Assembly: GCA_028551475.1 (NCBI GenBank)
Contig: CM052357.1
Location: 24,697,745-24,761,744 of the forward strand
Origin: Casuarina equisetifolia
Lineage: Eukaryota > Streptophyta > Magnoliopsida > Fagales > Casuarinaceae
DNA: 64,000 bases
Direction: 5' to 3'
Part shown: in pieces, positions 1-11,375 of the stretch
Numbering within the stretch: the first letter of the stretch is position 1
Layout: each line of letters begins with the position of its first letter
The notes under the pieces: generated by a model
Told to the model about the DNA's origin: nothing
Seen by the model: the letters and a program-made list of their open reading frames with translations, nothing else
Databases searched by the model: none
Program-made: the position numbers and the translations under genes

Positions 1-555
1 TACAAATGACATTAAGTGATTACTTCCTTGTAAAGTTACTTACTTCTTATAATGACTTAATTGGACTATGGAATGACATTGAAGATGTATATTTTATTAG
101 TACGACTTTGTCCATCGCTGCAAACAGATGCTTGTATTCATACTCGTCAATCAAAAATTGTCAGCCTCATATTATCATATGTATAAGTTCAATATCTACC
201 CTTGAACAATCATATTACACCCATTTACTACAAGATCTTTTGAATGAACCAAAAGCATCACTATGATTATGTTATATCCCGCTATAATTGAAGGTTCACC
301 ATGGTTCTATTTTTGTTTCTTTTTTCTTTTTCTTTTGAAGGAATCCAACGCATACGCGTGTGGATTGGCACGTTTTCGAAGAACGTACGCGTTTCCTGCA
401 CTCGATTGGAAATGCATGTTGAGCTTCTTACGCATGGAGTGCGCAACTGAGCATTCTGATGGAGACGCTTCCTTGTGCTTGACAGTGAAAGAAAGAACAC
501 CAAAAATACAATATACATGCTTCGCTCTTCCTTTTTTCCACTTCTTTAGTTATTT
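1..555. other. Unassigned AT-rich DNA left of a decayed LTR
   Basis: No recognisable gene. Short open frames at 6-266 and 263-571 match no family I know and have no splice or codon context. The stretch at about 345-480 is richer in CpG, with several acgcg/acgt motifs, as is common in untranslated parts of plant gypsy elements; it may belong to the same old element as the LTR that follows. That is inference. Confidence 0.4.
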
Positions 556-1670
556 TGATCTCGGCCTATAACTCTATATTTTATAGAGTTATTAGTGGTA
601 TTTTAAATAATATTTAATATAATTTTTATTAAATTACATTTTTATTTAATTGTATTTATGTATATTTTGTTATGTTATACAGTAAACTCAAAATAGGTGA
701 AAAACAAGAGAAATGAAGCAAAAGATAAAGAGAAAAGAGAATAGAAAAGAAAACAAGCAAAGGTTATGCACGGCGGCGCGTGGCGGTGGACGGTGGTGCA
801 TGTCACTGGCATGTGACGGCGCATGCAAAAGTGCGTGACAATGCGTGTCTTCCTCATTTTGTCTTGTTTTTCAGACAGAACCTTCTCCTCCCCCTAATGT
901 GCAGATTTGTGCAACCTATTGTGTGATTTGAAGACATTTGGTGATAACTTTAATGTTTTTAAATTTTATAATATTTTGTTCACATTTTTGCACTAATTTA
1001 GTTTATACAAATATGTTAGAGCTATAATGTAATTTGATTATGATTTAGGAATGTTATGATTATTTATACTTTGTAAGACATTTTATGAATGTGAAGTTGC
1101 ATGTTACTGATTTTAATGCTTTTAGGTGATTAGCTACCACTTAAATGATATGATTTGTATGTTAGAGATCGACAGGAGATAACATGTAGTTGTTTCTTGT
1201 AATATATAACCATAGATTAATATAGATAGACATATACCATATGATTTGTGTGGCTTTAGGTGTAAGCTGGAATATTCACAAATCATAATGCATTTAGTTC
1301 ATTTAATTCATGGATAGAAATACAGTGAGTTAATAAGCTAAGTCGGTTCACTATACCTAAATATAGGATAATGAATAAATTAGGAAATTTCACTATTACA
1401 TGAGTAGAATTAATCTTACTAGCATGAATGATTGACATTTACACCTAGTAATTAGGTGAAATTGGACACTCTAGCATATTTCGTTTATCAAGTTTAGGTT
1501 AAATTTAGTTAGTTAATTCATGTTTTATCATTTTGAGTTGTTAGATAAACATTAGAAATTATTCACTGTTAATAATTAATTAGTTTAGTAATCATCAGTC
1601 CCTGTAGGACGATACTCATTCTCATCGTTATATTACTTATTCGACATGTACACTTACATGTAAAATTTCA
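556..1670 (+). repeat. Decayed LTR (family A), plus orientation
   Basis: This segment aligns along most of its length with the reverse complement of 61309-62776. Shared landmarks, in the same order, are a hairpin-like start (aactctatattttatagagtt), a stretch around 1115-1260 with 'gtgattagctaccactt' and 'taatatataaccatag', the segment near 1455-1480, and an end ('attacttattcgacatgtacac', 1632-1653) finishing in aaaatttca. Such an end is usual for LTRs of plant Ty3/gypsy elements. The boundaries are approximate (start 556-575, end 1670). No matching target duplication is visible, so it may be a truncated element or a solo LTR with a decayed duplication. No protein-coding domain follows it. Confidence 0.6.
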
Positions 1671-4483
1671 CTGAACATCGGTCAAGTGTTTTCCCGGCAC
1701 TATGTCAAAGGCGGCCTTCTCTTTCCTTTGAATTCTCACTATCCTGTTTAGTACACTCTTGGATGGTAAGTTGGTGTGAAAACAACAATCTAGAAAAGTT
1801 GATTCCTTACTCATAATGCAAGGAAAGGACAACCAAATATTCTAGTAACAAATTTGATGTGGATGTAATTAAGGCCCAATATTACGAGTTTGATGCGAAT
1901 CTTGATCTGCATCAAATTGATATAGATGACATAATGGGGTACAAAGACGTTCAAATCGGAATCTAAAATCCTTGAAAATATTGTGAGCCTAACAATGTCT
2001 GGTGGTATGCATAAGACTTGATAAGTTACAAAAAATGAACCATGCTTCTTGCTGTTGTCGTTGCCTTTATTTTAAGGATGAGCTGAAAAATAGTTTAGTC
2101 GAGTGAGAAACAAGGATATGCTCCATCGAAAACACTCAAGTAGTGTGCTAACAAATGACCCACCAATTTCGAGAGTTTATATGAAGCTCCAAGTTAAAAC
2201 ATCCTTTTATATCTCATTATATCTATAACATCATATAAACAGCTTTTAAAATCACACTAGCTTAATGCAAAATAAAAAATGAGAAAATAAAACAGAATAG
2301 AAAGGCAGATCACTCAAATTATCATTTCAATTTTGGAAAGAAAAAGAAAGAACGCCTACCACTAAATTGATTTAAGCTATGAGTAAGTGTATTGCTAAAT
2401 TATTCATAGTTATAATCGGGTTCACTAGGCTTGAATGGTTTTTAGTTTAAACCTAAGGTTCATGTTCCACAATTGAAACATCTGTGAGTGGAGAAACTAT
2501 GCCGGATGTGAACTTGGATTGTTTTACATGTGTTTCTGTTTGCATGAAAATTTAAATACCGTTGTCCCCACTCTGCAAGCAGCGGACCACGACCAAATGG
2601 TCGGGTTTGAAACACCTACCCTCCCCCTTTACCTAAAAATGGAAAAAAAAAAATTATATATCATTAGACTTCCCTTGTCTTTACAATTTCTTGCGGTTGC
2701 TTCCAATGAAAGATCTTGCTTTACCTTTCTCGGGTTGTTCAGAATGACAGAACTGTTTTCCCCATCGATGGGAATTTTAAGTTTCTTTCATTTCGCGGCA
2801 ATAGGTCAGTTGTATGGCTTACGGAAAGGTCAGACTTTCTCTAATTAGCAACCTCGTCCGGAACCCAACGTACTTCTAGTATCTTTCCGCCACGTGCTTT
2901 GATTTCTAGTTTAGGGTCACTTGATACTTCAAACACGGATAGCCCTGAGGAGTTCTGTTCTTGCGTTCTTTGTCCATCTGCTAACCACCTATTGTCTTAG
3001 GTTCATTATCTTGGTTTTGATCATATGAATTATCTTGTAAATATGGCTAAATAATCTTAAAAGCGTTCTGAGATGAATAGCCATGAATGTTGAAAGAACT
3101 TCCTCTTTCTTTTTTCCTTTTCTGGCTTGGGTATGATGGATATGAATGCTTTGAAAAGCTTAGGATATTTATTTGATTAAAGAAGATGTACAATTTTATG
3201 TAAAGTAATCTTTGCTACAACTTCAAAATTGATAAGAATGAAGAAATTGATAAAACTACATTGATTGACTTCTTTGTACAGATATACTTCTCATAGTATA
3301 AATTCTTTTTTGATGACTTTTTTCAATTAATTTATATTATGTTTTCTATAAGTCTCGTGTTGAAAATAAGTTTCACTTCTTTTTGTAATGTACTTGAACA
3401 AGGTTGATTTGATGTAATATCCTTGTTCAAAATTGCCTTTGCTACCTTATTGATGATCAAAGCAATATGAAAAAGATTTGACTATAAGACCTCTCAAGTT
3501 ATTCTTCTTAACTTGCAATTATTATATGTAGATTAAGTGCAATCATAGACAATTTATGAACAAAGCAACCATTACTTTAATCTAATTGACTAAAAAAAAA
3601 TTGCATGAAAGAAGAGTATCATTATTTAGAAATATTAGACTTCTTATGTGAATGTTTCTTTGTATGAGAGTTAGAGACTCTCAACCTTAGCTTTCTTACA
3701 TTTATAGTTAGGTTTGTAAATATTAAGGTATGCTTATAAGCTTATATACTTTAAACATTATGAATACAACTTACATATTCACACCAAAAAAGAAAAAAAG
3801 ATTGCAATTAGGCTATGCAAAGTACTCAAAAATCCAACTTTATAGGAAAAAAAAGGTTAGTTATCAACACTAATAACTCTGCTAAAGATGGTTTCCATTA
3901 TTGGAAACCAACCTATTCCCAAACCAATAAACTTTGGTTTACATGTACCTTCATTTAGGTTTGTATCTCACAATTCTTAATTCTTATGCTCCTTTTTCAA
4001 CTACCTCGCTTGCCCTTGGCCCGTGCAACATTGACTTAGTAAGTTCAAGACCATTTATGACCTTTTCATCTAGGTCTGATTCTTTTAAGTAATTTTAATG
4101 TGTGTAAAATGAAAGTTTTATACTAAAAAGTAAAATTTTTGTGATAAATTTTAAATGAAAAAATGACTTTATAATTATTGAATTAATTTTTGGATTGGAC
4201 CTTTAACCTTATAATATCCAATATCTTATTTTTTTGTGTGAAACTCTTGTCTTACATATATTCAATACTATTGATGAATTCTACTTCTCCATATGGTTCT
4301 TCATGATTTAATAGAGCAATGGTGAATTCAATAGCATTCTACACCCACATTGACTAATTTGATAAGTGTTTGTAGGTCTTATGCAGTTGCAATTTGTTTA
4401 AGTTGATTACTTCAAAGACGAATTTTGGTGGCCAATAATTATTGATTTACTTGTTCGAATAACAAGCAATCGACTTTGAAGTG
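1671..4483. other. Intergenic DNA without recognisable gene
   Basis: No conserved domain was recognised in any frame. Most of it is AT-rich low-complexity DNA. A patch at about 2530-2990 is less AT-rich and holds a 109-codon open frame (2519-2848) that I cannot assign; it could be part of an old mobile element or an organelle-derived fragment, but nothing here proves either. The stretch just after 1670 could be the former internal region of the family A element. Confidence 0.4.
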
Positions 4484-4488
4484 GCTGG

Positions 4489-5176
4489 TGTTGGGTTGGT
4501 CCAACCCATATTCAGGGACTTATTATTGGGTCCAATTAGGGTAATGTGGCCCTGAGGTTTAAAAGAAAAAATATAGGATTTTTTCTTTAGGAGAAGAGGT
4601 GAGTGGCCGTCAAAAAGAAAAAAGAGAGAGAAAAGAAAAGAGCAGAATTTCGCAGGAATTAGAGGCCATGCGCAGCAGTTGATCAAACGACTGATCAAGG
4701 TCGATCCGTGGTCCGATTGAGCTGATTTTTTGTCAGTAGGTTCAGGATTGGGTGTTCTTCATTGTGAATGGTTGGATCATTGTTTGGAGCTCTTGAAGTT
4801 AGCAAATCTTTGTCAAAAATCTGGGTGATTTTTCTCCAACTTTTCTTAGTTAAGTTGTTGTTTACAACTTGTTCTTCACTATTTATTGGTGATTCTATTA
4901 TTGTTGAATCAGTAAATCTTAATCCTGTTGCTATTGTTAAAGACTTGATTGGGTTGTAACCTAACGATTTATATAGTGGAGATTTGGGTGGATTCCGTGA
5001 TCGGTCCCGTGGTTTTTTATCCTTCACATTGGAGGGGTTTTTCCACGTAGAAATTATTTTGTGTTGAGTGTGATATTTGCTTATTCTACTTGTGATTCAA
5101 ATACAGTGTTGGTGTTTTAGTATTTCTTCACAGATTCAATCAAAGTGGGAAACATTATACGTCATTTTTTCCATCA
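4489..5176 (+). repeat. 5' LTR of the copia element
   Basis: It starts TGTTGGGTTGG and ends ccatca, and matches 15011-15697 throughout with about 48 differences by eye, mostly transitions. A TATA-like motif (tatata, 4970-4975) lies in the 3' half, where the LTR promoter would be. The antisense open frame 4695-5027 and its twin in the 3' LTR are by-products of low stop density and not genes. Confidence 0.93.
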
Positions 5177-5179
5177 GAG

Positions 5180-5192
5180 TGGTATCAAGAGC
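5180..5192 (+). other. Copia primer-binding site
   Basis: The sequence tggtatcaagagc lies three bases after the LTR end. It is close to the usual plant site tggtatcagagc, complementary to the 3' end of initiator tRNA-Met, which primes minus-strand synthesis. Confidence 0.85.
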
Positions 5193-5231
5193 TTAGGTTG
5201 TGGTTGTTTTATTTTTGGATTTGATTGAACG

Positions 5232-8200
5232 ATGGAACTAAGCACTAACAAGATGATTAGTTTGAATAAAAGAAACTATCATGTTTGGAAGGGTAAGATG
5301 GAAGATTTGCTTTATGTAAAGCGTTGGCACTTACCGGTGTTTAGTGAAACTAGACCAAACAACATGAGTGAAGCCAATTGGACTCTTGAGCATAAAATTG
5401 TATGTGGGTTCATTCGACAATTTGTAGATGAGAATGTTTTGAATCACATTAGTAAAGAAACACATGCTCGGACTCTATGGAACAAACTTGAATCCCTGTA
5501 TGCTCGAAAGACTGGAAATAATAAGATGTATTTGATGAAGTAACTTATTAGCTTGAAATACAAATATGGGCAATCTATATCTGATCATTTGAATGAGTTT
5601 CAGGGAATGTTAGATCAACTTTCAGGTATGAATATGAAGTTTGAAGATGAAGTACAAGGACTTTGGTTACTTGGTACTTTACCATAATCTTGGGAAACAT
5701 TTCGTATGTTAGTGAGTAACTCTGCTCTCGATGGTATTGGGCAATCCATATCTGATCATTTGAATGAGTTTCAGGGAATGTTAGATCAACTTTTAGGTAT
5801 GAATATAAAGTTTGAAGATGAAGTACAAGGACTTTGGTTACTTGGTACTTTACCAGAATCTTGGGAAACATTTCGTATGTCAGTGAGTAACTCTACTCCC
5901 GATGGTATTGTCACTATGGATTTTGCCAAGACTAGTATTTTGAATCAAGAGATGAGAAGAAAGAGTCAGGGTTCTTTGTCTCATTTTGAAGCTTTGGTTG
6001 TTGAAAATAGGGGAAGAAGTCATAGTAGAGGTCCAAGAAGTTATAACAAAAGTCGAAGTAAGTCTAGATCATGGCATAAAAATGTAGAGTGCCATCATTG
6101 TGGCAAGATGGGTCATATCAAGAAAAAATTGCTTCCAGTTGAAAAATGAAAAGAATAATGGTAAAGGTAGAAATGAGAAGAAGAAAGTTAATGAAAGTGA
6201 GGAGAAGAAGGAGAACAATGATGATGATCGAGTTGCAGTAGCTACTAATGAACTTGTTATTGTGTGCTATGATGATAATGTGAATTTTGCAAGTAATGAG
6301 ACAAGTTGGGTAATTGATAGTGGTGCTTCTCTTCATATTACTTCCAAGAGGGAGTTCTTTACTTCTTATACTCCTAGAAACTTTGGCACATTGAAGATGG
6401 GTAATGATTGTTTGGCTAAAGTTGCAGGTATGGGAGATGTATGCTTGGAGACTCGTAATGGATCCAAGTTGGTTCTCAAGAATGTTAGACATGTACTAGA
6501 AATTCATTTGAATTTGATTTCTACCGGACAACTTGATGATGAAGGTTTTTGCAATATCTTCAATAATGGGCAATGGAAACTTACCAAGGGTTCATTAGTT
6601 ATGGCTAGAGGCAAGAAAGAGTCTTCTTTGTATTTATTTCAGGCCAAGATTTCTAAGAACATTTGTAATGTAGTGGAAGATGGGAATACAAGTGCTTTAT
6701 GGCACAAAAGGTTAAGTCACATGAGTGAGAAGGGCATGAATGTGTTGGCAAAGAAGAACTTGTTATCTAGGATTAATAGTGCAAAACTTGAGAAGTGTGC
6801 ACATTGTTTAGCTGGAAAACAGAAAAGAGTTTCATTCTACAGTCACCCTCCTTCAAGAAAATCAGATTTCTTAGAGTTAGTACACTCAGATGTTTGTGGC
6901 CCAGTTAACCCGAGGACACTTGGTGGAGCATCCTACTTTGTGACCTTTATTGATGACTACTCAAGAAAGGTTTGGGTTTATGTTTTGATGTCAAAAGATC
7001 AAGTGCTAGATGTGTTCAAGTAGTTTCAAGTTTTAGTAGAGCGGCAAACTAGAAAGAAGTTGAAATGTATTTGATCAGACAATAGTGGTGAGTACATTGG
7101 ACCATTTGATGAGTATTATAGGCAATATGATATTCGACATCAAAAGACACCTTCAAAAATACCTCAGTTGAATGGTATAACGGAAAGAATGAACAGGACA
7201 TTGGTTGAGAGAGTTAGATGCATGATTTCAAATGCTAACCTGCCAAAGACATTTTGGAGTGAGGCATTACTTACAGCAGCTTATGTCATCAATCTATCTC
7301 CAACTGTTGCTTTAGATGGTGATGTGCCAGATAGAGTTTGGTTTGGTAAGGATGTTTCCTATAACTATCTAAGAGTATTTGGTTGCAAAGCATTTGTTCA
7401 TATTCCAAAGGATGAGAGGTCTAAGTTAGATGTCAAGACACGAGAATGTATATTTCTTGGTTATGGTAATGATGAATTTGGTTATAGGTGTTATGATCCA
7501 ACTGTGAAGAAAATTGTGAGGAGTCGTGATGTTGTATTTTTTGAAAATCAAAATATGACAGATATTAGCCAAAGTGAGAAGAATATGTCACAAGGCTCTA
7601 AGATTGGTATTGATATTAGTCTAATTCCTTCAAATGATTTACAACGACAGTTGCTAGAACAAGTTGAAAGTGATATTCAGTATGATATTCAGGATTAGGT
7701 TCAGAATGACCAATAGGGTGTAAATAATAGTGACACTCAGACAAATAATGTTGTTGATGTTCAGCAGAATCCATCTTCAGTTCCACCATTGAGGACGTCT
7801 ACTAGAGATCGCTATCCATCATCTAGATACTCTACTGAGGAGTATGTATTGTTGACTGATGCAAGTGAGCCTGAGAGCTTTGAAAAAGCAACAGAGGATG
7901 TGGATAAGAAAAAATGGGTTGATGCAATGCAAGATGAGTTGAAATCTTTGCATGATAATAAAACATTTGAGTTAGTGATATTGTCTAAGGACAAGAAAGC
8001 TTTGAAGAATCGTTGGATTTATAGATTGAAGCATGATGAAAATTCTTCACAACCTCGATACAAAGCCAGACTAGTTGTTAAAGGTTTCAGTCAGAAAAAG
8101 GGAATTGATTATGATGAGATTTTCTCACTTGTTGTGAAAATGTCCTCAATTCGAGTGGTTTTGGGATTGGCTGCTAGTCTTGATCTTGAAATTGAGCAAA

Positions 8201-8935
8201 TGGATGTAAAGATTGCTTTTCTTCATGGTGACCTAAATGAAGAAATTTATATGAAGCAACCAGAGGGTTTCAAAGAAAAAGGTAAAGAAAAATATGTTTG
8301 CAAGCTAAAAAAAAGTTTATATGGCTTAAAACAAGCACCGAGATAATGATATCAAAAATTTAAATCTTTTATAGGGGAGCAAGCCTACAAGAAGACAAAT
8401 TCTGATCATTATGTGTTTGTGCAGAAATTCTCATATGATAACTTTATCATTCTACTACTTTATGTAGATGATATACTTATAGTTGGTAAAAATGCTGCAA
8501 GAATTGAAAAGTTGAAGCAGGAGTTAAGTAAGTCATTCTCAATGAAAGACTTAGGCTTAGTGAAACAAATTCTTGGTATGAGAGTTAGTCATGATAGAAA
8601 AGCCAAGAAGTTATGGTTGTCTCAAGAGGAGTACATCAAGAAAGTGCTTCAAAGGTTTTGTATGGATAAAGCTAAAGTGGTGAGCACGCTTTTTGCTACA
8701 CACTTTAAGCTTAGTAAGAAATAATGTCCTACAGATGAGGAAGACAAAAAAGATATGGAAAGAGTTCCTTATGCTTCGGCTGTTGGTTGTTTAATGTATG
8801 CAATGATTTGTACAAGGCCAGATATAACTCATGCAGTTGGAGTAGTTAGTAGATTTACTTCTAATCCTGGAAGAGAACATTGGAATGCAGTGAAGTGGAT
8901 TCTAAGGTATCTTCGAGGCACTTCTAGTTTGAAAC
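5232..8935 (+). pseudogene. Copia gag-pol polyprotein, broken (5' part)
   Basis: Gag starts at 5232 (MELSTNKMIS). A CCHC knuckle (CHHCGKMGH, about 6090-6135) follows, then protease (VIDSGASLH, about 6310), integrase with its HHCC region (about 6700-6840), first Asp (HSDVCGP) and Glu (NGITERMNR, about 7170), and reverse transcriptase with YVDDILIVG (about 8460-8490). RNase H begins near 8755 and is cut by the gypsy insertion. Breaks include stops near 5540, 5686, 7021, 7072, 7696, 8344 and 8722. An extra A in the run near 6122-6128 shifts the frame inside the zinc knuckle, so its last Cys lies in another frame. Several stops look like CAA/CAG to TAA/TAG or TGG to TGA changes, as expected from decay of methylated cytosines. 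Confidence 0.93.
5568..5909 (+). repeat. 171-bp tandem duplication in copia gag
   Basis: Two copies, 5568-5738 and 5739-5909, differ at only a handful of bases. The period is 57 codons, so the duplication kept the reading frame. Copy 1 has a stop (ccataatct) where copy 2 still reads a Glu codon (ccagaatct), so that stop arose after the duplication. Confidence 0.93.
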
Positions 8936-9397
8936 TGCAACGTTCCTAGAAGTCAAACTCTAAAGATTCTGAAGTGGCAAACCAAGAGGACTGAAACGAA
9001 GTCGTTCTTATTACTAAGCATTGTGATTCAATAAAAACAGACAGTCAAAACAGCTGTCAGTTATGTTTGTTAATAACCGTTGTTTCTATTAGAATAGCAG
9101 TTACTTTCTGTTATTGTTGTTAAGTATGTTATAGCCGTAAGCAGTTAAGAGACAAGGCTATAAATAAGAAGAGGGGGTTGATTGTAAGCAATTTTTTTGG
9201 GAGTTGCTGAATAGACTTGTCATAGTCTGAGGTCTTGGGTTCCCTCTTGAGAAATCCCTCTTCCTTTCCTCCAATTGTGAAAATAGGTCGAAAGGCTAAA
9301 TCTTTGAAATACAATTTCAGAGACTTTTCTGTAGTTGCTTCTAATTCCTTTACTAGAAATCGTGTCCATCACTCCAGTTCACGTCTTGATCGCTGCA
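8936..9397 (+). repeat. 5' LTR of the nested gypsy element
   Basis: It runs TGCAACG to CGCTGCA, 462 bp, the same length as 14006-14467 and differing at about ten sites. It contains the TATA box at 9159-9166. Confidence 0.95.
9159..9166 (+). promoter_or_regulatory. TATA box of the gypsy LTR
   Basis: TATAAATA sits inside ggctataaataag, midway through the LTR, and is repeated at 14229-14236 in the 3' LTR. Its position fits the U3 promoter of the element; transcription itself is inferred. Confidence 0.65.
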
Positions 9398-9400
9398 AAG

Positions 9401-9413
9401 TGGTATCCAGAGC
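9401..9413 (+). other. Gypsy primer-binding site
   Basis: The sequence tggtatccagagc starts three bases after the LTR. It is one insertion away from the common initiator tRNA-Met site. The gag ATG follows at 9415. Confidence 0.85.
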
Positions 9414-11343
9414 CATGACCGCTGGAGATCAGGAGAAGATTTCCACCGAGCATCTCCAGCTTCAACTTAAGGAGCTTACCGAAACTATGAATCAAATAAT
9501 TGATGCTCTAAATGTTAAGATCGATGGGGTTGCAGCATGAGTGGATCCTCTAAAGGAAAATGTTGAGAGTTCTTCGTCTCATTCCAATCGCAATCGCCAT
9601 CGTGAAGACAGGCGCTCCTCGGGGGGGCATATTCAGACTCGTACTGTTCGTTTGGAATTTCCTAAGTTTGAAGGAGGCTCGGATCCAACCTGGTGGATTG
9701 ATCGGGCAGTTCAGTTCTTTGATTTTCATGACACTCCCGCAGAGGACCAAGTTCGAATAGCTTCTTGGCATCTTGATGGTGAAGCTCAATTGGTTTATCA
9801 ACTCTTAAAAAAGGAGTATGGTGACAGGCAACTAACCTGGACCATCCTGACAGCTGAATTGATGAAACAGTTCGGTCCAACCATGTTCATTGACCACTTT
9901 GGTGAGCTGACAAAACTGAAGCAGTCTGGTTCAGTTCATGACTATCAACTCCAGTTTGGTAAGCTCCTCCTCCGATCTGGTCATTTAGATGTTGCATAAT
10001 CTATTAGCTGTTTTCTTAACAGTTTACAAGAGAGAATTAGGTTGGATGTGATTGCTCACAATCCTCCTACACTCTCGGCTGCTATTGGTTTTGCCAAACT
10101 TTTTGAAGCCAAAGAACTAAGCAATAGGCAGAGTATTACCTCTACTGTTAAACGTCAGACTGCTAGCACTATTCCTGCATCTAAGACAGTAGATACTCGA
10201 CCTTCTATGCCTATAAAAAAGCTTACTCAACCAGAAATAATGGATAGGAGAGCCCGTGGATTGTGTTTTAATTGTGATGAAAGGTTTAGTCCAGGTCATA
10301 GATGTAAGAAACTATTCTTGTTGGAAGTGTTGGGCCCGGGAGAAATTAGAGGGGATGATGTTGAAGTCATAGAGGAAGTGGATGAAGATCATGCAGAATT
10401 AAGTATGCTGTCCTTAGCAGCACTATCTGGCATAACTTGTCCTCAAACTATGAGGATATCAGGCCATATGGGAGACAATCGAGTAAGAGTGGTGGTGCTG
10501 ATTGATTCTGGCAGCACTCACAATTTCGTGAGTGCTCAGTTAGCCAAAAAAATGAAATTGCAACTGGATGAGAGTAGATCTTTTAAGGTAGCCGTGGCTA
10601 ATGGCCAGACCATTCATGGGGAAGGTTTTTGCCCCAATGTGGAATTAGTACTGCAAGGTAATAAGCTGCAGGCTGATTTTTTTATATTACCAATTGATAA
10701 TCTGGGAGTTATATTGGGAATACAGTGGCTACAATCATTAGGTGAGGTGCGGTGGGAATTTTCAGAATTAAGAATGACATTTCTGCAAAATGGAAGAATG
10801 ATTGAACTCAAAGGGGATGAGAAGTTAAAAAACAAGCTGATTGGAGAATCAGAATTCAATAAATTGTTATTACAGCAAAAGGAGGGAGTTGTTCTACACT
10901 TAAAACATGTGGAAGATCAGTCCAAACAGCCACTGAATAGTGTTATACCGTGGCAGCTTGAAAGTCTGTTTTAGGAATATGGTTTGATTTTCAACAAACC
11001 TCACGGATTGCCTCCTTACAGAGGACATGAACACCAGATTAAGCTTCGGGATGAGGCTAAAGTAGTGGCTAGCAGACCCTACCGCTATCCTTACTTGCAG
11101 AAAAGAGAGATAGAGAAGTTAGTACAAGAAATGTTAGATGAAGGAGTGATTAGAGAAAGTGACAGTCCCTTTTCTTCTCCTGTTATTCTTGTTAGAAAGA
11201 AAGATGGCACCTGGAGAATGTGTGTGGACTACCAAACCTTAAACAAGGAGACAATCAAAGATGGGTTCCCAATTCCGGCTGTGGAAGAACTGTTGGATGA
11301 ATTGCAGGGTGCCAAACTCTTCACCAAGCTGGACCTGAGATCC

Positions 11344-11375
11344 GGTTACCATCAGATCTGATTACCATCAGATCA
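11344..11375 (+). repeat. 16-bp tandem duplication in reverse transcriptase
   Basis: Two near-identical 16-mers, each containing ttaccatcagatc (11346-11358 and 11362-11374), adjoin just after SGYHQI. Sixteen bases shift the frame and bring a TGA directly after HQI. The reading frame of the family resumes after the second unit, so this is a local slippage or repair event. Confidence 0.85.

Noticed and set aside
4695..5027. Minus-strand 110-codon frame in the 5' LTR, with a twin at 15222-15569
   Set aside because: Both lie in the LTR pair and share sequence only because the LTRs are copies. No domain or expression signal supports a protein.
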